This document shows positions 1 to 10,267 of a DNA stretch of 64,000 bases, in pieces. The stretch lies in assembly GCA_016719885.1 (NCBI GenBank), contig JADJYF010000013.1, positions 106,638 to 170,637 of the forward strand, read 5' to 3'. The notes beneath the pieces were generated by a model that saw only the letters and a program-made list of their open reading frames with translations, was not told the DNA's origin and did no database searches. The DNA comes from Pseudomonadota bacterium. Lineage in GTDB: Bacteria; Pseudomonadota; Gammaproteobacteria; Ga0077536. A program made the position numbers and the translations under genes. Position 1 is the first letter of the stretch. The number at the start of each line of letters is the position of its first letter.

Positions 1-137
1 GACAGCGCGAAGGACAGCGCGACCGAGCCGCTGGTGACCCAGTGCGCGCCGCTGCGGCCGATCTGGCGGCCGAACAGGCCGGCCGCGATGGCGCCGCCCA
101 GCGGCAGGAGAACGATGGCGAGAAGCAGATTACCCAT
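1..137 (-). CDS. nuoL: NADH-quinone oxidoreductase subunit L, N-terminal fragment
   Basis: Only the first 45 codons are present because the gene runs off the left edge. The translation begins MGNLLLAIVLLPLGGAIAAG, a hydrophobic first helix typical of NuoL, the large antiporter-like proton-pumping membrane subunit of complex I. The ATG (135-137) has a GGAAAG Shine-Dalgarno about 8 nt upstream and lies 51 nt after nuoK. Identification rests on this N-terminus plus its position directly after nuoK, where nuoL is expected. Confidence 0.85.
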   Translation of the reverse strand, partial: MGNLLLAIVLLPLGGAIAAGLFGRQIGRSGAHWVTSGSVALSFAL

Positions 138-188
138 GCGGCTTTCCAGCAATGCGTGACGTTAGGGCGCGCGGCATCATGACCGTCA

Positions 189-494
189 TCAACCCTTCAT
201 GGTGCCGAGGTCTTCGACGTTGATGGAACTACGGTTACGGAACAGCACCACCAGGATGGCGAGACCGATGGCGGCTTCCGCGGCGGCCACCGTCAGGATG
301 AAGAACACGAACACCTGGCCGGCCACGTCGCCGTTGAAATGGGAGAAGGCGATGAAGTTCATGTTCACCGCCAGCAGCATGAGCTCGATGCACATCAACA
401 GCACGATGACGTTCTTGCGGTTGATGAAGATGCCGGCCACCGACAGGCAGAACAGGATGGCGCCGATGGTCAGGAAATGGGTGAGTGTCAGCAC
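189..494 (-). CDS. nuoK: NADH-quinone oxidoreductase subunit K
   Basis: This 101-residue protein has three hydrophobic helices and is the usual NuoK length. NuoK is an Mrp-type membrane subunit of complex I and helps carry protons across the inner membrane. The conserved helix with ELMLLAVN contains the buried glutamate characteristic of the family, and a second acidic site lies in AAAEAAIGLAI. The frame is open far upstream, but a GTG at 492-494 preceded by GAGGA gives the family-length protein. It lies 11 nt after nuoJ. Confidence 0.93.
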   Translation of the reverse strand: MLTLTHFLTIGAILFCLSVAGIFINRKNVIVLLMCIELMLLAVNMNFIAFSHFNGDVAGQVFVFFILTVAAAEAAIGLAILVVLFRNRSSINVEDLGTMKG

Positions 495-505
495 GTCGTT
501 GTTCC

Positions 506-1108
506 TCAGCCCTGGCGCTCGGCGTCGACCTTGACCAGGCGCACACGATCCTGGCGACGCACGCTCACCTGCTTCTCGGGTTTGGGCGCCTTGGTCTGGC
601 GGGTGTGGCGCAAGGTCAGCGCGATGGCCGCGATGATCGCCACCAGGAGAATTACCGAGGCGATTTCGAACGGCCAGATGTACTGCGTGTAGAGCGCAAG
701 GCCCAGTTCCCGGGTGTTGTTGTAGTCGGCGGCGTGGGTGACGGCCGAGGCCGGCTTCTCGAGGCCGAAATGCTCGTGCTCGATGACCAGGCCAATGGCG
801 ATGAACATCAGCACCGCGACGATGCCTGCCACCGGCAGGTAGCGCGCGAAGCCTTCTCGCAACACGGTGAGATTGATGTCGAGCATCATGACCACGAACA
901 GGAACAGCACCATCACCGCGCCGACGTAGACCAGCACCAGCGCGATGGCGAGGAACTCGGCCTCCAGCAGCAGCCACAGGCCTGAACTCGCGAAGAACGA
1001 CAGCACCAGGAACAGCGCGGCGTGCACCGGGTTGCGCACCGTGATGACCATGGTCGCGGCCAGCACCAGCACGGCGGCGAACGAATAAAAGACGACTTGT
1101 TCGAACAT
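506..1108 (-). CDS. nuoJ: NADH-quinone oxidoreductase subunit J
   Basis: This 200-residue membrane subunit of complex I has five predicted transmembrane helices. The conserved stretch VLVYVGAVMVLFLFVVMML near residues 58-76 includes the pi-bulge helix region linked to quinone-coupled conformational change. The C-terminal 30 residues are basic and polar. NuoJ sits between NuoH and NuoK in the membrane arm. The gene is separated from nuoI by an unusually long 153-nt gap, although most genes in this operon overlap or nearly touch. Confidence 0.94.
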   Translation of the reverse strand: MFEQVVFYSFAAVLVLAATMVITVRNPVHAALFLVLSFFASSGLWLLLEAEFLAIALVLVYVGAVMVLFLFVVMMLDINLTVLREGFARYLPVAGIVAVLMFIAIGLVIEHEHFGLEKPASAVTHAADYNNTRELGLALYTQYIWPFEIASVILLVAIIAAIALTLRHTRQTKAPKPEKQVSVRRQDRVRLVKVDAERQG

Positions 1109-1261
1109 GAATCGTGGTTAGACGGCTAGTGGAGGCGCGGGCGACATCGGCGTTGGCGCAGACGAACTAGTCGCCATGCGTTTCATGCGCGTGTCCCTGC
1201 CGGCTCCCGTGTCGCTGCGTCGTCCCCCTCCCGTTATCGTTCGTTATGGTGTGGCGTGGCG

Positions 1262-1750
1262 CTAGCGGTAGCGCGCCTCGGCAGCCCGATCAGCGGCGAT
1301 CTGGGCCTCGAAACGCTCGGCGTTCGCAAGCAGCTTGTCCTTGGTCATGAGCAGATCGCCACGCTTCTCGCCGTGGTATTCGAAATGACGGGTCTCGACG
1401 ATGGAATCCACCGGGCAGGATTCTTCGCAGAAGCCGCAGAAGATGCACTTGGTCAGGTCGATCTCGTACTTGGTGGTACGGCGCGTGCCGTCGTCACGCT
1501 GCTCCGATTCGATGGTGATGGCGAGCGCCGGGCACACCGCTTCGCACAGCTTGCAGGCGATGCAGCGCTCTTCGCCGTTGGCATAACGGCGCAGCGCATG
1601 CAGGCCACGGAAGCGCGCCGACTGCGGCGTCTTCTCTTCCGGGTACTGGATGGTGATCTTGCGATCGAACAGGTAGGCGCCGGTGAGCCTGAGCCCCTTG
1701 AGCAGTTCCCACAGGGTCAGGCTCTTGAAGTAATCGACAACTGCACTCAT
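1262..1750 (-). CDS. nuoI: NADH-quinone oxidoreductase subunit I
   Basis: This 162-residue ferredoxin-like subunit carries clusters N6a and N6b on the path to the terminal cluster N2 in NuoB. Two complete CxxCxxCxxxCP motifs are visible: Cys63, 66, 69, 73 and Cys102, 105, 108, 112. The N-terminal amphipathic segment docks on the membrane arm. The gene starts 4 nt after nuoH, consistent with translational coupling. Length and motifs match the family with nothing missing. Confidence 0.97.
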   Translation of the reverse strand: MSAVVDYFKSLTLWELLKGLRLTGAYLFDRKITIQYPEEKTPQSARFRGLHALRRYANGEERCIACKLCEAVCPALAITIESEQRDDGTRRTTKYEIDLTKCIFCGFCEESCPVDSIVETRHFEYHGEKRGDLLMTKDKLLANAERFEAQIAADRAAEARYR

Positions 1751-1754
1751 CGCC

Positions 1755-2855
1755 TCAGCCTCGCGCGCCGGCCGCGAACCACGGCGGCATGTGCCACACC
1801 ACCATCGCCGCGACGACCACGATCCACACCATGGTGATGGGCAGGAAGATCTTCCAGCCGAGACGCATGATCTGGTCGTAGCGATAGCGCGGGAAAGTGG
1901 CGCGGAACCACAGGAACAGGAACAGGAAGAACGCGGTCTTGGCCAGGAACCAGTGGATGCCGTCCATGAAGAACAAGCCCACGCCCGGCACGCCGGTCAG
2001 CCACGGCAGCGGTGACAGCCAACCGCCGAGGAACATCACCGCGGCCAGCCCCGACACCAGGATCATGTTGGCGTATTCGGCCAGGAAGAACAGCGCGAAG
2101 CCCATGCCGGCGTATTCGACGTGGAAGCCGGCGACGATTTCCGATTCGCCTTCCGAGACGTCGAAGGGCGCGCGGTTGGTTTCCGCCACGCCGGAGATGA
2201 AGTAGATGACGAACAGCGGGAACAGTGGGATGAAGAACCAGCTGCCCGGCCCGAGCGCGCCGCGCTGAGCGTTGACGATGTCGCCGAGATTGAGGCTGCC
2301 GGCCGCGATCAACACACCGACCAGGGCGAAGCCCATGGCGATTTCGTAGGACACGATCTGCGCCGCCGAGCGCATCGCGCCGAGGAACGCGTATTTCGAA
2401 TTCGACGCCCAGCCGGCGACGATGATGCCGTACACGCCAAGCGAGGTCAGCGCCAGGATGTACAGCAGGCCGGCGTTGATGTCCGCCAGCACCATTTCCG
2501 AACCGAAAGGCACCACCGCCCACGCCGCCAGCGCCGGCCCCAGTGCCAGGATCGGCGCAATCAGGAACAGGAAGCGGCTGGCGCCACTCGGCACCACCAT
2601 TTCCTTGGTCAGGAGTTTCAGGGCGTCGGCAATGGGCTGCAGCAGGCCGAGCGGCCCCACGCGGTTGGGCCCGTTGCGCACTTGAATCCAGCCGATGATC
2701 TTGCGTTCGGCCAAGGTCAGGTAGGCCACGCCGCCCATCAAGGGCAACACGATGACCAGGATCTTGGCGATGATCACCGCCACCGTGATGAGCGGCGCCG
2801 GGATCATGCCGAGCGCCGTCAGTTGCTGTTCGAGCAATTCGAAGGGATTGATCAT
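1755..2855 (-). CDS. nuoH: NADH-quinone oxidoreductase subunit H
   Basis: This 366-residue membrane subunit forms the quinone-binding junction between the peripheral and membrane arms. Conserved signatures include AERKIIGWIQVRNGPNRVGP near residue 40 and the ETNRAPFDVSEGESEIVAGF loop. About eight transmembrane helices are evident. The frame is open well upstream; the ATG at 2853-2855, beginning MINPFELLEQQL, is chosen because it overlaps the nuoG stop by 4 nt (ATGA) and gives the family length. Confidence 0.96.
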   Translation of the reverse strand: MINPFELLEQQLTALGMIPAPLITVAVIIAKILVIVLPLMGGVAYLTLAERKIIGWIQVRNGPNRVGPLGLLQPIADALKLLTKEMVVPSGASRFLFLIAPILALGPALAAWAVVPFGSEMVLADINAGLLYILALTSLGVYGIIVAGWASNSKYAFLGAMRSAAQIVSYEIAMGFALVGVLIAAGSLNLGDIVNAQRGALGPGSWFFIPLFPLFVIYFISGVAETNRAPFDVSEGESEIVAGFHVEYAGMGFALFFLAEYANMILVSGLAAVMFLGGWLSPLPWLTGVPGVGLFFMDGIHWFLAKTAFFLFLFLWFRATFPRYRYDQIMRLGWKIFLPITMVWIVVVAAMVVWHMPPWFAAGARG

Positions 2856-5251
2856 GCCGCTGCCTCGCCGCGCGCCGCGACCAGCGTGACCGCCGCGCCC
2901 TGTACCGCGACCGCGGCCAGCGCCGCGCGCGCGCCGTGCACCAGGCACACGCCATCCGGCAAGCCGTCGTCTATCGCCAGGAGCGCCTGCGCCCGCTGGC
3001 CGTCGCGTTCGATGTCGAGCCGCTGTCCGGCCACCACGCCGAGACGCGCCGCCGTGGCGCTGGCGAGGCGCACGCAATCGTCGCCCGCCTGTGGCATTTC
3101 CTGCAGGGCCTTGGCGTGACGCACCAGCGCGTCGCTGGCATACATCGGCACCTCGACCAGCACTTCGAGGCGGCTCGGGTCAATCTTGAGGGTGCTGGTC
3201 TCGAGCGTCGGCGTGAGGCGCGGCGCGAGCTTGACCTGCCCGACCAGCGCCTCGATTTCGCGCGTCACGTCTTCGCAGTTGACGGCATCGAAGCCGGGCA
3301 GGTCGAGCTTGTTGCCGAGCACGCGCAGGATCTTCCAGGCCGCGCGTGCGTCGCCGCGCGGTTTGACGGCCGGCGCGAAACGCTGCCAGCGGCCGGTGAG
3401 ATTGACGAACGAGCCTTCGTTCTCGCCGAACAGCGCGCTCGGCAGGATGACGTCGGCGAGGGTGTCGAGGGCCGGGTTTTCGAAGGCGCTGACGGCGACC
3501 ACGAATTCGGCCGCGTTCAAGGCCGCCGCGAGCCCGGCGCTGTCGGCGCTGTCGCGCTGCGGATCGACGCCCAGCAGGACATAGGCTTTGCGCGGCTCAT
3601 CGCACATGGCGCGCAGGTTGCGGCCAGGCTTTTCGAGCACGCGGCCGGCCGGGCCGCGATGCGGCACGGCGCCAGCCAACCACGCGCCGGCGCCGTTGGC
3701 GCCGTCCGCCAGTTCACCCATGGTCGCGCCACTGACCGCCGCGAGCGCGGCCGTGACCTGCAGCAGCGCGCTGCGCTGCGGATGGCTGTTGACGGCCGCG
3801 CCTGTCAACACCAGCGGACGGCTGGCCTTGGCCAGCTTGTCGGCCATGGCCTCGATGTCGGCGCTCGTGACCGCGCTCTGCTCCACGAGCTTGGCGGTCG
3901 GCGCGGCCAAGGCCGTGCCGCGACGGCTGGCGACGCCGGCCGCCAGCGCGGCCGCGGCGCCCAGCAGCTGCGACGGTTTGACCGCGAGCTGGCCGGCCAG
4001 CGCGTAGTTGAAGTCCTGCGCATGGCTGCCTATCTGCATCACCGCCGCGCCTTTCAGCGCCGCCTTGCGCAAGCACAGGTTGAGCAGCGGGTTTTCGTGA
4101 CGGGGATAGCTGCCGAGCAGCAGCACGGCATCGGCGTTCTCGATGGCGGCCAGCGATTCGACGCCAGGGTACAGCGGCTCGGCGCTCTGGTCGGAGAAAT
4201 CGCGCTGACGCAGACGGTGGTCGACATTATGCGAGCCCAGGCCGCGCACCAGTCGCTGCAGGAGATAAAACTCTTCGGTAGTCGACGACGGCGAAGCGAG
4301 CGCCGCCAACTGATCGGCATCGCTGGCGGCGATGGCGCGCAGCTTGTCGCTCACCACCGTGAGCGCGGTCTCCCAATCGCAATCGCTCCAGCGGCCATCG
4401 CGCTTGATGCGCGGGCTCGCGAGGCGCGCCTCATGATTCATGCCCTGGTAGCTGTAGCGGTCGCGGTCCGACAGCCACGTGCCGTTGACCGCGGCGTTCT
4501 CTTTCGGCACCACGCGCTTGACGGTGGATCCCTTGACGTGGAAATGCAGGTTGGCGCCGAGCGCATCATGGGGCGCGACGCCATCGCGTTGCTGCAGCTC
4601 CCAGGCACGCGCCGAATAGCGGTAGGGCTTGTTGGTCAGCGCGCCCACCGGGCACAGGTCGATGACGTTGCCGGACAATTCCGAGGTCATGGCCTTGGCC
4701 ACGTAGGTGCCGATTTCCATGTGCTCGCCGCGGCCGGTGGCGCCGAGTTCGCGCAGCCCGGCGATTTCCTCGCCGAAGCGCACGCAGCGCGTGCAATGGA
4801 TGCAGCGCGTCATGTCGGTCTGCACCAGCGGGCCGATGTTCTTGTCGCGCACCACGCGCTTGCGTTCGGTGAACTGCGAGACGTCGCCGCCATAGCCCAT
4901 GGCGAGATCCTGCAGTTCGCATTCACCGCCCTGGTCGCAGATCGGGCAGTCGAGCGGATGATTGATGAGCAGGAATTCCATGGTCGCGTGCTGCGCGGCG
5001 ACGGCCTTGGGCGAACGCGTGTAGACCTTCATGCCATCCATGACCGGCGTCGCGCAGGCCGGCATGCACTTCGGCGCGCGTTCCACTTCCACCAGGCACA
5101 TGCGGCAGCTGGCGGCCACCGACAGGTGCTTGTGATAGCAGAAGCGCGGCACGTAAATGCCGGCCGCATCGGTCGCCTCGATCAGCATCGCGCCCTTGCG
5201 CGCCTCGATGGTCTGGCCATCGACTTCAATCTTGATGCGGTCGTCACTCAT
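2852..5251 (-). CDS. nuoG: NADH-quinone oxidoreductase subunit G
   Basis: This 799-residue iron-sulfur subunit of the peripheral arm carries an N-terminal [2Fe-2S] domain with Cys in FCYHK and CRMC. A His-ligated N5 motif follows (HPLDCPICDQGGEC), then two Cys groups for N4 (CIHCTRC and CPVGAL), then a molybdopterin oxidoreductase-like domain. The extra N7 cysteine set found in Escherichia and Thermus is not seen after CPVGAL, as in many other bacteria. The start at 5249-5251 (MSDDRIKIEVDGQ) is chosen over the longer upstream frame because homology begins there. The gene lies 19 nt after nuoF. Confidence 0.96.
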   Translation of the reverse strand: MSDDRIKIEVDGQTIEARKGAMLIEATDAAGIYVPRFCYHKHLSVAASCRMCLVEVERAPKCMPACATPVMDGMKVYTRSPKAVAAQHATMEFLLINHPLDCPICDQGGECELQDLAMGYGGDVSQFTERKRVVRDKNIGPLVQTDMTRCIHCTRCVRFGEEIAGLRELGATGRGEHMEIGTYVAKAMTSELSGNVIDLCPVGALTNKPYRYSARAWELQQRDGVAPHDALGANLHFHVKGSTVKRVVPKENAAVNGTWLSDRDRYSYQGMNHEARLASPRIKRDGRWSDCDWETALTVVSDKLRAIAASDADQLAALASPSSTTEEFYLLQRLVRGLGSHNVDHRLRQRDFSDQSAEPLYPGVESLAAIENADAVLLLGSYPRHENPLLNLCLRKAALKGAAVMQIGSHAQDFNYALAGQLAVKPSQLLGAAAALAAGVASRRGTALAAPTAKLVEQSAVTSADIEAMADKLAKASRPLVLTGAAVNSHPQRSALLQVTAALAAVSGATMGELADGANGAGAWLAGAVPHRGPAGRVLEKPGRNLRAMCDEPRKAYVLLGVDPQRDSADSAGLAAALNAAEFVVAVSAFENPALDTLADVILPSALFGENEGSFVNLTGRWQRFAPAVKPRGDARAAWKILRVLGNKLDLPGFDAVNCEDVTREIEALVGQVKLAPRLTPTLETSTLKIDPSRLEVLVEVPMYASDALVRHAKALQEMPQAGDDCVRLASATAARLGVVAGQRLDIERDGQRAQALLAIDDGLPDGVCLVHGARAALAAVAVQGAAVTLVAARGEAAA

Positions 5252-5270
5252 GCCCGTTGTCACGTACTGG

Positions 5271-6571
<1,301 letters not shown>

Positions 6572-6575
<4 letters not shown>

Positions 6576-7069
6576 TTCAGCCCGTCCAGGATTTCGTCGA
6601 CACGGTCGATGGTGAGATTTTCGTGGTAGACGTGGTTGACCTGCATCATCGGTGCGCCACAGCAGGCCGCCAGGCATTCTTCTTCGCGCTTCAAGAAAAT
6701 GCGGCCGTCGGGCGTCGATTCGCCGATGCGGATGCCGAGTTTCTTCTCGACATGGGTGACGATGTCTTCACTGCCGCGCAGCATGCACGAGATGTTGGTG
6801 CAAATGGCCACCGCGTTGCGGCCGCAGGGCGAGGTCTCGTACATCGAGTAGAAGCTCGCCACCTCGTACACCGCGATGCGCGGCAGTTCGAGGTAATCGG
6901 CCACCGCGTCCATCAGTTCGGTGGTGAGGTAGCCCTGGTTTTCGTGCTGCACTTCCGCCAAGGCCGCGAGCAAGGCGGACTGCTTGCGCTCCGGCGGGTA
7001 CTTGGCCACCCATGCGTCGATCACTTCACGCGCATGGTGGGATAGCAACTGGTCGTGTGACTCACTCAT
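6572..7069 (-). CDS. nuoE: NADH-quinone oxidoreductase subunit E
   Basis: This 165-residue thioredoxin-fold subunit binds the N1a [2Fe-2S] cluster next to NuoF. The four ligands are visible as Cys90 and Cys95 (CTNISC) and Cys132 and Cys136 (CLAAC). An N-terminal helical region precedes the fold. The stop overlaps the nuoF start (ATGA), and the gene begins 9 nt after nuoD. Nothing unusual is seen. Confidence 0.96.
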
Positions 7070-7078
7070 GGCGCGGAC

Positions 7079-8332
7079 CTAGCGGTCGATTTCTCCAAAC
7101 ACGATGTCCATGGTGCCGATCACGGCAACCACGTCGGCCAGCATGTGGCCCTTCACCAATTCGTTCATGGCCGACAGGTGCGCGAAACCCGAGGCGCGCG
7201 CCTTGAGGCGATAAGGCTTGTTGGCGCCGTCCGAGACGAGGTAGATGCCGAATTCACCCTTGGGATGCTCGACCGCGGAATACACTTCGCCGGCCGGCAC
7301 GCAGTAGCCCTCGGTGAAGAGCTTGAAGTGGTGAATGAGCGATTCCATGTCACCTTTCATGCTCGCGCGGTCGGGCGGCGTGAGCTTGTGATCGTCGACG
7401 ATCACCGGGCCGGGATTGGCGCGCAGCCACTTGACGCACTGCTTCATGATGCGCGCCGACTGACGCATTTCCTCGACGCGCACGAGGTAGCGGTCGTAGC
7501 AGTCGCCATTGACGCCGACCGGGATGTCGAAATCGAGGTCGGCATAGACTTCGTAAGGCTGCTTCTTGCGCAGGTCCCAGGCGAGGCCCGAACCGCGCAG
7601 CATCGGCCCAGTGAAGCCAAGTTCCAGCGCGCGTTCGATGGTGACGATGCCGATGTCGACGGTGCGCTGCTTCCAGATGCGGTTGTCGGTCAACAGCGTT
7701 TCGTATTCGTCGACGCAGGCCGGGAAGCGATCGCAGAAATCGTCGATGAAATCGAGCATCGAGCCGCTGCGGTTGGCATTGAGGCGCTCGAGATCACGGG
7801 CGTTGCGCCATTTCGACGGCTGGTAGAGCGGCATCGCATCCGGCAGGTCGCGGTACACGCCGCCCGGCCGGTAGTAGGTGGCATGCATGCGCGTGCCGGA
7901 CACCGCCTCGTAGCAGTCCATGAGGTCTTCGCGCTCACGGAAGCAGTACAGGAACATGGTCATGGCGCCGATGTCGAGGCCGTGGGCGCCGAGCCACATG
8001 AGGTGGTTGAGGATGCGCGTGATCTCATCGAACATCACGCGGATGTACTGCGCGCGGAGCGGAACCTGGATGCCGCACAGTTTCTCGATGGCCATCACGT
8101 AGGCGTGCTCGTTGCACATCATCGAGACGTAATCGAGCCGGTCCATGTAACCGATGCTCTGATTGAACGGCTTGTTCTCGGCCAGCTTCTCGGTGCCGCG
8201 ATGGAGCAGGCCGACGTGCGGATCGGCGCGTTCGATGACTTCGCCATCCATCTCCAGCACCAGGCGCAGCACGCCGTGCGCGGCCGGATGCTGCGGGCCG
8301 AAGTTCAGCGTCAGATTACGAATCTCAGGCAT
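7079..8332 (-). CDS. nuoD: NADH-quinone oxidoreductase subunit D
   Basis: This 417-residue subunit is the 49-kDa homologue that forms the quinone pocket with NuoB. It starts MPEIRNLTLNFGPQHPAAHG, containing the conserved GPQHPAAHG motif, and continues with GLLHRGTEK and GYMDRLDYVSMMCNE. It ends DIVFGEIDR, the conserved C-terminus. NuoC and NuoD are separate genes here, not fused as in Escherichia coli. It overlaps nuoC by 8 nt. Confidence 0.97.
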   Translation of the reverse strand: MPEIRNLTLNFGPQHPAAHGVLRLVLEMDGEVIERADPHVGLLHRGTEKLAENKPFNQSIGYMDRLDYVSMMCNEHAYVMAIEKLCGIQVPLRAQYIRVMFDEITRILNHLMWLGAHGLDIGAMTMFLYCFREREDLMDCYEAVSGTRMHATYYRPGGVYRDLPDAMPLYQPSKWRNARDLERLNANRSGSMLDFIDDFCDRFPACVDEYETLLTDNRIWKQRTVDIGIVTIERALELGFTGPMLRGSGLAWDLRKKQPYEVYADLDFDIPVGVNGDCYDRYLVRVEEMRQSARIMKQCVKWLRANPGPVIVDDHKLTPPDRASMKGDMESLIHHFKLFTEGYCVPAGEVYSAVEHPKGEFGIYLVSDGANKPYRLKARASGFAHLSAMNELVKGHMLADVVAVIGTMDIVFGEIDR

Positions 8333-9023
8333 CGGCGGGCTTGCTCACGGGTTTCGAGGACTCGGCCCAGGTCTCTTCGCGGATCACGCGCGGCACCAGG
8401 GTGCGCGGCTCGATCGACACGGGCTGATTGACGACGCGCCCGCGCTCCGGGTCGTAGCGCACTTCGACGCGGCCCTCGAGCGGGAAATCCTTGCGGAACG
8501 GATGGCCGATGAAGCCGTAGTCGGTGAGGATGCGGCGCAGGTCCGGATGGCCATCGAACAGGATGCCGAACAGGTCGAACACTTCGCGCTCGTACCAGTC
8601 GGCGACCGGCCAGATCTCGCTGACCGAGGCCAGGCGCGGCGGCTCACCGTTGAGATAGGCCTTCACGCGCAGGCGCGTGTTGGTGCTGACCGACAGCAGT
8701 TGGTAGACCACCGCGAAGCGCCGGCTGTCACCCTCGGCGACTTTCACCGAGTTGCGCGCCACGCCGCGGCTGAAGCCCGACGAGGTGGCCTGGGTCTGCC
8801 AGTCGGCGAGGCCGTAGGTCAGGTAATCGACACCGGACAGATCCGAGAGCTGGGTGAAGGCGAGGTTGGCGGTGTCTTTCAACAACCGGCACACGGGCAC
8901 GATATTGCCGGCCTCGACCTCGATGGTCAGTTCTTCCCTGTCGATACGACGCGCGACGATGGCATCGCCGAGAACGGTGTCGAGCGTGCTCGACAGGGCT
9001 TCCAATTTGGCTTGCAGGGTCAC
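8325..9023 (-). CDS. nuoC: NADH-quinone oxidoreductase subunit C
   Basis: This 232-residue 30-kDa subunit belongs to the peripheral arm of complex I. The family signature WYEREVFDLFGI is present, followed by the conserved HPDLRRILTDYGFIGHPFRKDFP block. The C-terminal tail beyond about residue 205 is variable. It lies 6 nt after nuoB and overlaps nuoD by 8 nt, so it belongs to the tightly coupled front of the operon. Confidence 0.96.
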   Translation of the reverse strand: MTLQAKLEALSSTLDTVLGDAIVARRIDREELTIEVEAGNIVPVCRLLKDTANLAFTQLSDLSGVDYLTYGLADWQTQATSSGFSRGVARNSVKVAEGDSRRFAVVYQLLSVSTNTRLRVKAYLNGEPPRLASVSEIWPVADWYEREVFDLFGILFDGHPDLRRILTDYGFIGHPFRKDFPLEGRVEVRYDPERGRVVNQPVSIEPRTLVPRVIREETWAESSKPVSKPADA

Positions 9024-9029
9024 GGCGGT

Positions 9030-9503
9030 CTACGAACGATTGATGGTCGTGGTGCGTTTGATCTTGTTCTGCAACTGGATGATGCCGAACAGCAGCGCCT
9101 CGGCGGTGGGCGGACAGCCCGGCACGTAGACGTCGACCGGCACGATGCGATCGCAGCCGCGCGTCACCGCGTAGGAGTAATGGTAGTAACCGCCGCCGTT
9201 GGCGCAGGAGCCCATGGAAATGACCCACTTGGGCTCGGTCATCTGGTCGTAGACCTTGCGCAGCGCCGGCGCCATCTTGTTGACCAGCGTGCCGGCCACG
9301 ATCATGACGTCGGACTGGCGCGGGCTGGGGCGGAACACGATGCCGAAACGGTCGAGATCGTAGCGCGCGGCGCCGGCGTGCATCATTTCCACCGCGCAAC
9401 AGGCGAGACCGAAAGTCATGGGCCACATCGAACCGGTACGTGCCCAGTTCACCACCGTATCGACGGTGGTGGTGACGAAGCCCTTGTCCTGCACTTCGCT
9501 CAT
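9030..9503 (-). CDS. nuoB: NADH-quinone oxidoreductase subunit B
   Basis: This subunit of about 157 residues binds N2, the [4Fe-4S] cluster that reduces quinone. The ligands are the tandem Cys35-Cys36 (ACCAVEMM), Cys100 (GSCANGGG) and Cys130 (VPGCPPTAE). Two in-frame ATGs lie six bases apart. The downstream one (9501-9503) is preferred because it makes an ATGA overlap with nuoA; the upstream one (9509) would add two residues. Confidence 0.95.
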   Translation of the reverse strand: MSEVQDKGFVTTTVDTVVNWARTGSMWPMTFGLACCAVEMMHAGAARYDLDRFGIVFRPSPRQSDVMIVAGTLVNKMAPALRKVYDQMTEPKWVISMGSCANGGGYYHYSYAVTRGCDRIVPVDVYVPGCPPTAEALLFGIIQLQNKIKRTTTINRS

Positions 9504-9868
9504 TCCCATTCCAATGCCCCTTTGCGCCATTCGTAGATGAAGCCGACGACAAGGATGCCGAGGAAGATCATCATGGCCCAGAAGCCGTAGGCGCCGATCT
9601 TGTCGAGCACCACGGCCCACGGGAAGAAGAACGCAATTTCAAGATCGAAAATGATGAACAGGATGGCCACGAGGTAGTAGCGCACGTCGAATTTCATGCG
9701 CGCGTCTTCGAACGCTTCGAAGCCGCACTCGTAGGGCGAGGACTTCTCGCTGTCCGGGCGATGTACGCCGAGGATGCCGCCGACCCCGTAGCTGGCGGCC
9801 AACGAGACCACACCGATGGCCACGCCGATGGTAATGAAGATCAGAATCGGCAGGTATAGTTCAAGCAC
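9500..9868 (-). CDS. nuoA: NADH-quinone oxidoreductase subunit A
   Basis: This 122-residue membrane subunit has three transmembrane helices and the conserved motifs YECGFEAF and VRYYLVAILFIIFDLEIAF. It begins with GTG (9866-9868). It is the first gene of the nuo operon. A TACAAT -10-like sequence on the minus strand (9922-9927) lies about 50 nt upstream without a clear -35, so a local promoter is possible but unproven. Confidence 0.95.
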   Translation of the reverse strand: MLELYLPILIFITIGVAIGVVSLAASYGVGGILGVHRPDSEKSSPYECGFEAFEDARMKFDVRYYLVAILFIIFDLEIAFFFPWAVVLDKIGAYGFWAMMIFLGILVVGFIYEWRKGALEWE

Positions 9869-10054
9869 GAACCGTTACACTCCACAGCGCAAATTTGGCG
9901 CGAAAAACCCGGCTGGCAAGGATTGTATCCCAATCCGGCCCACACCCCGGTCCCCACCAGGGCATGATGCGCCGAGTCCCCGCGTCGCACATCCCCTTCG
10001 TCATCATCGCCGGCCCGCGCGCCATTCGATGAGCGGCACGGGCACTGCTTGTTA

Positions 10055-10139
10055 TGGTACCGACGAACAGACTCGAACCGTCATGCCTCTCGGCACAGCC
10101 ACCTCAAGGCTGCGTGTCTACCAATTCCACCACGTCGGC
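10055..10139 (-). tRNA. tRNA-Leu (anticodon GAG)
   Basis: An 85-nt class II tRNA with a long variable arm. The acceptor stem GCCGACG pairs with CGTCGGT, and A plus encoded CCA follows. The anticodon stem CAGCC/GGCTG encloses the loop TTGAGGT, giving GAG. The TTCGAGT T-loop is intact. It lies between secG and nuoA on the same strand, so it probably shares their transcript. Confidence 0.95.
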
Positions 10140-10267
10140 AAAGCAGGTTGCGATTGCGTCTTTGCGGGATGCAATCAACTGGCGCGCAATGATACGAAAT
10201 GCAGCACGAGCAATCCATAAAAAACTCGCGCGCGATCAATTTCAAGCGACTTATTTTTCTCTCGCGG

